Origin: Limnohabitans sp. Rim8
GTDB lineage: Bacteria; Pseudomonadota; Gammaproteobacteria; Burkholderiales; Burkholderiaceae_C
Direction of reading: 5' to 3'
Length of the DNA stretch: 8,375 bases
NCBI GenBank assembly: GCA_945877725.1
Contig: CAMDXR010000124.1
Coordinates: forward strand, 1 to 8,375
Positions 1 to 6,525 of this stretch are shown here, one piece after another. Numbering within the stretch: position 1 is the first letter of the stretch; each line of letters opens with the position of its first letter. Position numbers and translations under genes: made by a program. The notes beneath the pieces were generated by a model that did not search any database, was not told where the DNA came from, and worked only from the letters and a program-made list of their open reading frames with translations.

Positions 1-450
1 CAGTTGTTGGGCCTGGCACAACGCATGCTGGATCTGACGGTGGACTACGCCGCGCAGCGCAAACAGTTTGGCAAGCCCATTGGTTCATTTCAAGCCGTGA
101 AGCACCAACTGGCCGATGTGGTCACCAAAATCGAGTTTGCCAAGCCCGTGATGTATCGGGCGGCCAGTGCCATGGCAAGTGGCGATGCAGATTGTTCGCT
201 GCGCATATCTCACGCCAAACTGGCCTGCGCCGATGCCGGTTGGTTTTCTGCCCGTAAGGGTATTCAGGTGCATGGTGCCATGGGCTACACCTGGGAAGTT
301 GATTTGCAAATGTTCATGAAGCGGGCCTGGGTGCTGGACGCCGCTTGGGGCGACCGGGCCTTTCACAAACAGCGCCTTTCAGAGGCGTTGCTATCGGATG
401 ACGCCTTGCTTGGCCCTGGGGCCACTTTTAAGACCTTCACCCCTGCTTAA
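1..450 (+). CDS. Acyl-CoA dehydrogenase, C-terminal part (5' end outside window); FadE32/FadE33-like
   Basis: The reading frame is open from base 1 and ends at TAA 448-450, so only the last 149 residues of a longer protein are visible. They form the C-terminal helical domain of an acyl-CoA dehydrogenase. The segment YAAQRKQFGKPIGSFQAVKH is the family's usual mid-domain helix and FAD/dimer contact region. The later QVHGAMGYTWEVD corresponds to the conserved Q-x-HGG-x-G-[FY]-T-W-E signature, with the second Gly replaced by Ala. The protein lacks the EGT motif of classical MCAD-type enzymes. This C-terminus is typical of the small subunits that pair with a second FadE in steroid catabolism (FadE31-FadE32-FadE33 of M. 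tuberculosis). The next gene, a FadA6-like thiolase, starts 12 bp downstream, which supports a role in late steroid-ring beta-oxidation. The family is clear; the exact FadE counterpart is an inference. Confidence 0.88.
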   Translation, partial: QLLGLAQRMLDLTVDYAAQRKQFGKPIGSFQAVKHQLADVVTKIEFAKPVMYRAASAMASGDADCSLRISHAKLACADAGWFSARKGIQVHGAMGYTWEVDLQMFMKRAWVLDAAWGDRAFHKQRLSEALLSDDALLGPGATFKTFTPA

Positions 451-462
451 ACCGGATTTTTT

Positions 463-1614
463 ATGCCTGAAGCTTTTATCGTCGATGCCCTGCGTTCACC
501 CACCGGCAAGCGCAACGGTTCCTTGGCTACGGTCCATGGGGCCGACCTCGGGGCGCATGTCATCAAGGGCATTGTCGAGCGCAACGCCATACCGGCTGAC
601 GAATACGACGACGTAATTTTTGGTTGTGTAGACACCATTGGTGCGCTGGCCGGGGACATTGCTCGCACCTCTTGGCTAGCCGCAGGTTTGCCCATGAACG
701 TGCCCGGCACCACGGTGGATCGGCAATGCGGGTCTTCGCAGCAGGCGGTGCATTTTGCGGCGCAGGCCGTCATGAGTGGCACACAAGATGTGGTGCTGGC
801 CGGGGGCGTGCAAACCATGAGCCGGATTCCAATCGGGTCCGCCATGTTGGCCGGTCAGCCGCTCGGTTTCACCACGCCTTTTGCTGAAAGCGTGGGCTGG
901 CAAGCCCGCTTTGGCAATGCGCCGGTCAACCAGTTTTATGCCGCACAACGCATTGCCGACCATTGGGGTTTAAGCCGTGAGGCGATGGAAGTGTTTGCCA
1001 AAGAAAGCCATGACCGCGCCTTGCGGGCCATGGCCGAAGGCCGTTTTACTCGCGAGATTTTGCCCTTTGGCGACTTCGCCATGGACGAGACCGCGCGCGC
1101 CAGCACGCTGGAAAAACTGGCCACTCTGCAAGCCGTCGACCCCACGTATCCCAAAATCACGGCTGCTGTTTCCAGCTCCACTTGCGATGCCGCAGCCGCC
1201 GTGTTGGTGGTATCTGAGGCGGCTCTCAAGCGCTACCAGCTCACCCCGCGCGCTCGCATTCACCACCTCAGCGTGTTGGCTGATGACCCGATCTGGCACC
1301 TGACCGCACCGATTCCGGCTACGGCCCACGCCCTCAAAAAAGCGGGCATGAAGATCGAAGACATCGACCTGGTGGAGATCAACGAAGCCTTTGCTTCAGT
1401 GGTCATGGCCTGGCTGAAAGAAACCGGCTATGCGCATGAGCGCACCAATGTGAATGGCGGTGCGCTGGCGCTGGGCCACCCGCTGGGGGCCTCGGGCGTC
1501 AAGCTCATGACCACCTTGCTGCACGAACTCGAACGCACGGGTGGCCGCTACGGCTTGCAAACCATGTGCGAAGGCGGTGGCCAGGCCAACGTCACGATCA
1601 TTGAAAGACTCTGA
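463..1614 (+). CDS. fadA6: FadA6-like thiolase (acetyl-CoA acyltransferase) of steroid C/D-ring degradation
   Basis: This 383-residue protein has the normal thiolase length. The catalytic residues are all visible: nucleophile Cys89 in VDRQCGSSQQ, Asn307 in NEAFA, His339 in GHPLG, and Cys369 in CEGGG. The GCVDTIG...GDIAR segment (54-68), RARIHH (263-268), the ADDPIWHLTAPIPAT stretch and the C-terminus GGRYGLQTMCEGGG with NVTIIERL closely match my memory of M. tuberculosis FadA6 (Rv3556c, 386 aa). FadA6 is assigned to thiolysis of the linear dioxo-CoA formed after ring C opening, releasing acetyl-CoA. One oddity is the loop at residues 233-246, usually T-A-x-x-x-S-x-x-x-D-G-A-[AS]-A, which here reads TAAVSSSTCDAAAA, with Ala in place of the DGA glycine. 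The ATG at 463 lies 12 bp after the upstream stop and has no strong Shine-Dalgarno. The thiolase call is very secure; the FadA6 orthology is likely. Confidence 0.9.
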   Translation: MPEAFIVDALRSPTGKRNGSLATVHGADLGAHVIKGIVERNAIPADEYDDVIFGCVDTIGALAGDIARTSWLAAGLPMNVPGTTVDRQCGSSQQAVHFAAQAVMSGTQDVVLAGGVQTMSRIPIGSAMLAGQPLGFTTPFAESVGWQARFGNAPVNQFYAAQRIADHWGLSREAMEVFAKESHDRALRAMAEGRFTREILPFGDFAMDETARASTLEKLATLQAVDPTYPKITAAVSSSTCDAAAAVLVVSEAALKRYQLTPRARIHHLSVLADDPIWHLTAPIPATAHALKKAGMKIEDIDLVEINEAFASVVMAWLKETGYAHERTNVNGGALALGHPLGASGVKLMTTLLHELERTGGRYGLQTMCEGGGQANVTIIERL

Positions 1615-1618
1615 AACC

Positions 1619-2497
1619 ATGCCTATTTGCGATCAACGAAACGTCATCATCACCGGTGCAGGCGGTGGCCTTGGCCGAGCCTATGCATTGGCATTTGCAG
1701 CCGAAGGGGCCTGTGTGGTGGTCAACGACATTCGGCTCGAAGCCACCCAAGAGGTGGTCTCGGAGGTGCTGGCCGCAGGGGGCAAGGCCATCGCCAACAA
1801 CGGCGACATCACGACCATGGCGGGTGCTCAGTCAATTGTGGATGCCGCTGTGGCAGCCTATGGCGAAGTGCATGTGCTGGTCAACAACGCCGGTATTTTG
1901 CGCGACCGCATGTTCATCAGCCTGAGCGAGGACGACTGGGACCAGGTCATGCGGGTTCACCTGAAAGGGCATTTTTGCCTGGCCAATATTTTGGGTCGCC
2001 GCTGGCGCGATGCCGCCAAAGCAGGCAACAAGATCGAGGCCCGCATCATCAACACCAGTTCCGGCGCGGGCTTGCAAGGCTCCATTGGGCAGTCCAACTA
2101 TTCGGCGGCCAAGGGCGGCATTGCTTCGCTGACTTTGGTGCAAGCCGCTGAAATGGCGCGTTATGGCATCACGGTCAACGCACTTGCTCCGGCGGCCAGA
2201 ACCTCCATGACGGAAAGTGCCATGCCCGACGTGGTCAAAGCGCCGCAAGATGGCAGTTTTGATGCCTGGGCAGCCGAAAACGTGGCCCCGCTGGTGGTGT
2301 GGCTGGGCAGCACGGCCTCGTCGCATGTGACAGGCAAAATCTTTGAAAGCCAAGGCGGACGTCTGTCCATGTGTGACGGCTGGCGCACCGACGCCACCCT
2401 CGACAAGGGCGCGCGCTGGGAGCCCGCCGAGCTGGGCCCCATCGTGGACCAGTTGTTGGCGCAAGCCGTGCCTGCCCAAAAAGTCTGGGGCACCTGA
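1619..2497 (+). CDS. Short-chain dehydrogenase/reductase, Rv3548c-type (probable 3-hydroxyacyl-CoA dehydrogenase)
   Basis: This is a 292-residue classical SDR. It has the nucleotide-binding motif TGAGGGLG (12-19), an acidic residue after the second strand (VVNDI, Asp37) that suggests NAD(H) preference, NNAG (89-92), and catalytic Ser148, Tyr161 and Lys165 in SxxxxxxxxxxxxYSAAK spacing. The helix-4 Asn of the usual SDR tetrad is His in RVHLKGHF (112-119), as in the HSD17B4/MFE-2 dehydrogenase branch. The segments INTSSGAGLQGS, VNALAPAARTSMTE and NVAPLVVWLGS, and the C-terminal DKGARWEPAELGP, match the Rv3548c group found beside echA20 and ipdAB in mycobacteria. The likely reaction is oxidation of a 3-hydroxyacyl-CoA in steroid-ring breakdown. 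The start at 1619, 4 bp after the fadA6 stop, is preferred over an in-frame ATG at 1541 because the latter lies inside fadA6 and adds non-SDR residues. The exact substrate is not determinable here. Confidence 0.88.
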   Translation: MPICDQRNVIITGAGGGLGRAYALAFAAEGACVVVNDIRLEATQEVVSEVLAAGGKAIANNGDITTMAGAQSIVDAAVAAYGEVHVLVNNAGILRDRMFISLSEDDWDQVMRVHLKGHFCLANILGRRWRDAAKAGNKIEARIINTSSGAGLQGSIGQSNYSAAKGGIASLTLVQAAEMARYGITVNALAPAARTSMTESAMPDVVKAPQDGSFDAWAAENVAPLVVWLGSTASSHVTGKIFESQGGRLSMCDGWRTDATLDKGARWEPAELGPIVDQLLAQAVPAQKVWGT

Positions 2498-2498
2498 G

Positions 2499-3959
2499 AT
2501 GCCGACACTGTCCTTGCCCGAGTACGAGGGCCTGGATGCTATCGGCTTGGCCACACTGATTCGCACTGGGCAGATCACGCCCTTAGAAGCGCTGACCGCT
2601 GCACAAGAGCGCGCCAATGCGCGCACTGACATCAATTCCATCGCCCTGCGCCACGACGACATGGCGCTTGGTGTGGCACAAAAAATGTCGGCTCTGAGCG
2701 CTTCTGAGCGTGCCAGCCAAACCGAACAAGCACCGCTTTGGGGCGTGCCCTTTGCGCTCAAAGACCTGGGCATCGCCCTGAAGGGCACGATCACCACGCA
2801 AGGCTGTGCATTTTTTAAAGACGCGGTTGCCGACCACGATTCCACCCTGGTGCAGCGCTATCAAGCCGCTGGCTTGAATATTTTTGCCAAGACAACCAGC
2901 CCCGAATTCGGTCAGACCGCCACCACCGAGTCCCGTTTGTTCGGCCTGACCCGCAACCCTTGGAACCTTGCCATGAGCGCGGGTGGGTCATCGGGCGGTG
3001 CTGCAGCTGCCGTGGCCGCAGGCATTTTGCCGGTGGCACATGCCAGCGATGGCGGGGGCTCCATCCGCATTCCGGCCTCGCATTGCGGCTTGTTGGGCCT
3101 CAAACCCAGCCGGGGTCTGGTGCCCATGGGGCCCAAGATGTTGGAGGGCTGGTTGGGTCTGTCGGCACAAAACGTGATCAGTCGCAGCGTGCGCGACACG
3201 GCTTTGTTGTTGCAACGCACTCAAGGCCCCGAAGCCGGTGGGCGCACGGGACCGCAAGCGGGTGATTTGATGGCCGCTTTGGCGCAGCCTCCAAAGCCCC
3301 TTCGCATTGCCCTGATGCTGCAAAACCCCTTTGGTGCACCGGTTCACCCAGATTGTCTGGACGCCGCGCAAGCCGCCGCCCGTTGCTGCGAATCGCTGGG
3401 GCACCATGTCGAAATCGCCGCGCCGCAGCTGGCCATTGGCGACATGTTTGCCAGCATGGGCGTGGCCACCGCTGTGGGCATGCTGACCACCGTGAAATTG
3501 CGCGAGCAAGCCATGGGCCGTGCAGCTCGCGAAGACGAATTCGAACCCTTGAACTGGCGTAGCCTGCAGTTGGCACGCGGCTTTAGCGCCGAACAAGCCT
3601 TCATGGCCCGGCTTGTTTTTGACCAAGCTGCACGCACTCTGGACTTGTTCTTGGCTGATTTCGACCTGATTTTGTCCCCGGTCACTTCAGCTCCGGCCCC
3701 TGTGTTGGGGGCCATGTCGTTGGATCAGCCTTACGAAGATTTCGTCCAGGTGGCCATGACGGCATCGCCTTTTACGGCCATGTTCAACATGAGCGGGCAT
3801 CCGGCCATGTCGGTGCCGCTGCACTGGAACGCGCAGGGCATGCCTATTGGGGCGCAATTTGCTGGCCGATTTGGTGGCGAGGCCACCTTGTTGGCCTTGG
3901 CCGCGCAACTGGAGCAAGCCGCCCCCTGGAAAGACCGGCGTCCTTTGTTGAGGAACTGA
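2499..3959 (+). CDS. Amidase-signature (AS) family hydrolase
   Basis: This 486-residue protein belongs to the amidase-signature family and is presumably cytoplasmic, since no signal peptide is visible. The Ser-cisSer-Lys triad can be read directly: Lys88 in VPFALKDLG, Ser164 in the glycine/serine motif AGGSSGG, and nucleophile Ser188 in SDGGGSIRIPAS. The 24-residue gap between the two serines equals that in FAAH and malonamidase E2. The C-terminal part (ILSPVTSAPAP, GHPAMSVP, GMPIGAQFAGRFGGE, WKDRRP) is also typical. The family hydrolyses amides and sometimes esters; sequence alone does not reveal the substrate. The start at 2499 is 1 bp after the SDR stop. An in-frame ATG at 2343 was rejected because its 52 extra residues overlap the SDR gene and are not AS-like. 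An amidase has no assigned step in the HIP pathway. It could process conjugated bile salts, another amide, or an ester intermediate. Confidence 0.92.
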   Translation: MPTLSLPEYEGLDAIGLATLIRTGQITPLEALTAAQERANARTDINSIALRHDDMALGVAQKMSALSASERASQTEQAPLWGVPFALKDLGIALKGTITTQGCAFFKDAVADHDSTLVQRYQAAGLNIFAKTTSPEFGQTATTESRLFGLTRNPWNLAMSAGGSSGGAAAAVAAGILPVAHASDGGGSIRIPASHCGLLGLKPSRGLVPMGPKMLEGWLGLSAQNVISRSVRDTALLLQRTQGPEAGGRTGPQAGDLMAALAQPPKPLRIALMLQNPFGAPVHPDCLDAAQAAARCCESLGHHVEIAAPQLAIGDMFASMGVATAVGMLTTVKLREQAMGRAAREDEFEPLNWRSLQLARGFSAEQAFMARLVFDQAARTLDLFLADFDLILSPVTSAPAPVLGAMSLDQPYEDFVQVAMTASPFTAMFNMSGHPAMSVPLHWNAQGMPIGAQFAGRFGGEATLLALAAQLEQAAPWKDRRPLLRN

Positions 3960-4009
3960 ATGCCCAGGCCGCAAAAGCTTTGGCTATCAGGCGTTGGCAG
4001 TTTACGGCT

Positions 4010-4034
4010 GAGGCTGGCTTAGCAGCCCTCTTTT
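4010..4034 (+). terminator. Weak hairpin with short T-run between amidase and acyl-CoA dehydrogenase genes
   Basis: A 5-bp stem GGCTG (4012-4016) / CAGCC (4023-4027) with a 6-nt loop is followed by CTC and four T residues (4031-4034). The stem can extend with GA/TC pairs across one bulged C. It lies in the 77-bp gap after the amidase gene. It resembles a very weak intrinsic terminator or attenuator, but the stem is short, the T-run is only four bases, and it abuts the next start codon. A chance structure is quite possible. Confidence 0.22.
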
Positions 4035-4036
4035 GA

Positions 4037-5242
4037 ATGGATACCGGCATGGAACTTGTCCTGAGCGAAGAGCAACAACACATTGCCGACAGTGCAGCGG
4101 TTTTTCTGGCCAAGGCCAGCGCCATGCCTGCCGTGCGAAGCATCAGCCAGGGCGCAGAGGGCTGGGACCCCAAGCTTTGGCAAGACATGGCTGAACTGGG
4201 TTGGTGCGGGGTGTCTGTGCCCGAGTCTTCGGACGGTTTGGGTTTGGGTCAGGTGGAACGCGTTTTGTTGCAAGAGCAATTGGGCCGGCGCTTGGCTTGC
4301 GTGCCGTTTTTTGACAGTGCGGTATTGGCCGCCAGCGCCTTGACGGCGATTGACCAGCACCCGGTGGCCCAGGCTTGGTTACGGCGCATGGCCAGCGGTC
4401 AGGCCATCATGACTCTGGCTTTGCCTGACAGCAATAACGAATCGGCAAGCGATCCAACGGTTTCTTCTGCCTCGCGTGTTTCAGGCGCATCGCCTGCGCC
4501 ACTGGCCACGCCCACATCTGGTGGTCAACAGGGCTGGACACTTGAGGGCGAGTGGCCGCAAGTAGGGTCTGCCGCCATGGCGCACGGCTTGTTGTTGCCG
4601 GCCCAAACCGAATCAGGCGAAACCTTGCTTTTGCTGGTGCCCACCGATGCGCCGGGTTTGCAGGTGCAGGCTTTGCAAACCTTGGATGGCACGCGACGAA
4701 TGGCCCGGGTGCAGGCCCAAGCCGTGGTTTTGGACGATTCAGCTTGTCTGGGGCGCGGCAGCTTTGTCGTTGATTTGTTCAACCGCGTGCGGTGCCAGGG
4801 TGCAATTGCCTTGGCCGCAGAGCAAGTGGGTGTGGCCCAGCAATGCCTGGACCTGACACTGGCCTACACCCAACAGCGCCATCAGTTTGACCGACCGGTG
4901 GCCGGTTTTCAGGCGGTCAAACATCGGTGCGCGCACATGTTGGTGGCTCTGGAGGGCGCGCGTTCTGCGGTTTATGGCGCAGCCTGTATGGCCGATACCG
5001 AGCTAGACCCAGCGGTGTTGATGTTTTATGCCGCGCAAGCCCGAGTCGCCGCCACCGAGGCGGCCTTGTTTTGTTCCCGAGAGGCGATCCAGTTGCACGG
5101 GGGCGTGGGCTTTACTTGGGAGTTTGATCCGCATTTTTACCTGCGACGTGCGCAGACCTCCAGTCAGCGCTTGGGGCCGGTTTCGTGGTGGTTGGAGCAA
5201 GTGGCCGGGCAATTGCTCGACACACCCGAGGAGGTCTCATGA
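4037..5242 (+). CDS. Acyl-CoA dehydrogenase subunit with low-complexity insert (FadE33/FadE32-like)
   Basis: This 401-residue protein belongs to the acyl-CoA dehydrogenase family. The N-terminal helical domain starts with LVLSEEQQHIADSA and continues through GWCGVSVPESSDGLGLG (about residues 56-72). The middle beta domain is degenerate and lacks a clear substrate-loop motif of the type found in the downstream enzyme (SEPGAGSD). The C-terminal helical domain contains TQQRHQFDRPVAGFQAVKH (about 276-294) and QLHGGVGFTWEFDPHFYLRR. Residues 131-166 are a Ser/Ala/Pro/Thr-rich stretch that looks like an insert. The gene ends in a 4-bp ATGA overlap with the FadE30-type gene, which suggests translational coupling and possibly a two-subunit enzyme like the FadE heterotetramers of mycobacterial steroid catabolism. 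An ATG at 4049 gives the more usual N-terminus MELVLSEEQQ and may be the true start. Neither start has a good Shine-Dalgarno. Confidence 0.87.
   Translation: MDTGMELVLSEEQQHIADSAAVFLAKASAMPAVRSISQGAEGWDPKLWQDMAELGWCGVSVPESSDGLGLGQVERVLLQEQLGRRLACVPFFDSAVLAASALTAIDQHPVAQAWLRRMASGQAIMTLALPDSNNESASDPTVSSASRVSGASPAPLATPTSGGQQGWTLEGEWPQVGSAAMAHGLLLPAQTESGETLLLLVPTDAPGLQVQALQTLDGTRRMARVQAQAVVLDDSACLGRGSFVVDLFNRVRCQGAIALAAEQVGVAQQCLDLTLAYTQQRHQFDRPVAGFQAVKHRCAHMLVALEGARSAVYGAACMADTELDPAVLMFYAAQARVAATEAALFCSREAIQLHGGVGFTWEFDPHFYLRRAQTSSQRLGPVSWWLEQVAGQLLDTPEEVS
5229..5235 (+). promoter_or_regulatory. Strong Shine-Dalgarno AGGAGGT for the FadE30-type gene
   Basis: AGGAGGT is a consensus ribosome-binding site inside the end of the upstream acyl-CoA dehydrogenase gene, 3 nt before ATG 5239. 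It is the only near-perfect Shine-Dalgarno seen in front of a gene in this window. It fixes the start at 5239 rather than the in-frame upstream start at 5185. Spacing is on the short side, so re-initiation through the ATGA overlap may also contribute. Confidence 0.75.
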
Positions 5243-6402
5243 ATTTGCTCGAAACCGACGAAGAACGCAGCTTCCGCACCCGTGTCCGCGACTGGATGGC
5301 GCAGCATTTGTGCGGCGAGTTTGAAGCCCTGCGCTATGCGGTCGCATTGGGGGCATCCAGCGAAGCAGCGGCCCTGGCCAAACGCTGGGAACAACAACTG
5401 GCCGCAGGCGGTTGGACGGGCTTGGGTTGGCCGCGCCAACACGGCGGACGCGAGTTGCCACTGGCGCAGCAAGTCATTTTTCATGAAGAATACGTGCGCT
5501 GCGGCGGCCCCGGCAGGCTGGGCCACATTGGCGAAACCCTGTTGGCCCCGACCCTGATGGCCCACGGCACGCCCGAATTGCAAGCGCGTTTTTTGCCCGG
5601 TATCTTGGCTGGCGAAACCTATTGGGCGCAAGGCTACTCGGAGCCGGGGGCGGGCTCTGATCTGGCGGCGGTACGCACCCGGGCCAGGCTGGACCCGGAC
5701 AGTGGCGACTGGGTCATTGACGGCCAAAAAGTCTGGACCTCCTGGGCCCATGAATCTGACTGGATATTTGTCCTTGCGCGATGCGAGCCGGGTTCGGTAC
5801 GCCACCAGGGTTTGGTGTTGTTGTTGGTGCCTTTGCGGCAGCCGGGGGTCAGCTTGCGTCCGATTCGGCAGATTACGGGGGAATCGGAATTCAATGAGGT
5901 CTTTTTTGACGGGGCGCGAACCGAGGGCAGCTTGCACCTGGGTGCGCCGGGACAAGGCTGGGCCGTGGCCATGTATTTGCTCGGCTGCGAGCGCGGCGCT
6001 TCCACGTTGGGGCAGCAAGCGCATTTCAGGCACGAACTGGCGCAGGTGGTGGCCTTGGCCCGCAAAAATGGCGCGGCCCGAAACCCCGTGTTGCGCCAGC
6101 GCTTGGCCCAAGCCGCTCTGGGATTAGAGACGCTGCGCAGCCATGCGCTGCGCACTTCGGGCGAAAACGCCGATGTACGGGCCGCCAGCATCAGCAAATA
6201 CGCTTGGTCCAACTGGCGGCGTTCATTGGGCGAGTTGGCCATGGAGGTATTGGGGTCTGTGGGCGACATCGCCTCAGATGACCCGCTGCATGGTGCATTG
6301 CAACGGCTTTGGCTGGTCAGCCGGGCCGACACGATTTATGCCGGTAGCAACGAAATCCAGTGCAACTTGATCGCCGAACGGGCGCTGAACATGCCCCGTT
6401 AA
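5239..6402 (+). CDS. fadE30: FadE30-like acyl-CoA dehydrogenase (5-OH-HIP-CoA dehydrogenase)
   Basis: This 387-residue flavoenzyme has the full acyl-CoA dehydrogenase fold. The N-terminal helical domain includes GLGWPRQHGG (61-70). The middle domain has the substrate/FAD motif QGYSEPGAGSDLA (131-143) and INGQKVWTS-like DGQKVWTS (161-168). The C-terminal domain ends in SRADTIYAGSNEIQ (361-374). QITGESEFNEVFF (211-223) and CERGASTLGQQ (250-260) match my memory of M. tuberculosis FadE30 (Rv3560c, 385 aa). Glu251 is the likely catalytic base by analogy with the isovaleryl-CoA-dehydrogenase-type position. FadE30 dehydrogenates the propionyl-CoA side chain of the hydroxylated HIP-CoA intermediate. 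One oddity is Cys375 in NEIQCN, where homologues almost always have Arg (NEIQRN). The gene overlaps the preceding acyl-CoA dehydrogenase by 4 bp. Family assignment is secure and orthology is strong. Confidence 0.92.
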   Translation: MNLLETDEERSFRTRVRDWMAQHLCGEFEALRYAVALGASSEAAALAKRWEQQLAAGGWTGLGWPRQHGGRELPLAQQVIFHEEYVRCGGPGRLGHIGETLLAPTLMAHGTPELQARFLPGILAGETYWAQGYSEPGAGSDLAAVRTRARLDPDSGDWVIDGQKVWTSWAHESDWIFVLARCEPGSVRHQGLVLLLVPLRQPGVSLRPIRQITGESEFNEVFFDGARTEGSLHLGAPGQGWAVAMYLLGCERGASTLGQQAHFRHELAQVVALARKNGAARNPVLRQRLAQAALGLETLRSHALRTSGENADVRAASISKYAWSNWRRSLGELAMEVLGSVGDIASDDPLHGALQRLWLVSRADTIYAGSNEIQCNLIAERALNMPR

Positions 6403-6428
6403 GGCCACTTTGAAGCCACTTTAAGGCC
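6399..6428 (+). repeat. Short phased direct repeats after the FadE30-type gene
   Basis: TTAAGGCC occurs at 6399-6406 and again at 6421-6428, 22 bp apart. GCCACTTT occurs at 6404-6411 and 6415-6422, 11 bp apart. Together they look like two to three degenerate copies of an 11-bp unit that begins at the fadE30 stop codon. The 11/22-bp spacing is about one and two helical turns, so protein binding is conceivable. Local slippage duplication is equally plausible. The repeats are directly visible; their function is unknown. Confidence 0.5.
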
Positions 6429-6448
6429 GCCACGGATGCGCCGGGTTC

Positions 6449-6468
6449 CATCGTCCAAGCAGACGATG
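6449..6468. promoter_or_regulatory. Perfect 7-bp inverted repeat in the gap before the ipdF-like gene
   Basis: CATCGTC (6449-6455) and GACGATG (6462-6468) are perfect inverted arms separated by CAAGCA. The 20-bp palindrome lies in the 123-bp intergenic stretch (6403-6525), the longest non-coding gap in the window and 58 bp before the chosen ipdF start. Its size would suit a TetR-type operator or a small RNA hairpin. No T-run follows, so it is not a standard terminator. I saw no convincing -35/-10 pair nearby. The regulatory role is a guess. Confidence 0.3.
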
Positions 6469-6525
6469 CACGCCCATGCCTGAGTGTGGATCATGGAAAT
6501 CTGTTGAATGGATGGACATTGCCGC

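Noticed and set aside
1627..2151. 174-codon + strand frame inside the first SDR gene
   Set aside because: It is Arg/His/Gln-rich out-of-frame translation of the SDR gene, not a protein.
2343..2498. N-terminal extension of the amidase to an upstream ATG
   Set aside because: The 52 extra residues overlap the SDR gene and look like out-of-frame translation (Pro/Trp/Arg-rich). ATG 2499 directly follows the SDR stop.
1832..2845. 337-codon open frame on the - strand
   Set aside because: It spans the Rv3548c-type SDR and amidase genes in antisense; the translation is low in recognisable motifs and both sense genes are secure.
5185..5238. N-terminal extension of the FadE30-type protein
   Set aside because: The consensus Shine-Dalgarno at 5229-5235 and homologue length both support ATG 5239.
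5164..6111. 315-codon open frame on the - strand
   Set aside because: It lies wholly antisense to the FadE30-type gene and the end of its neighbour, has no recognisable domain, and reads as a GC-rich shadow frame.
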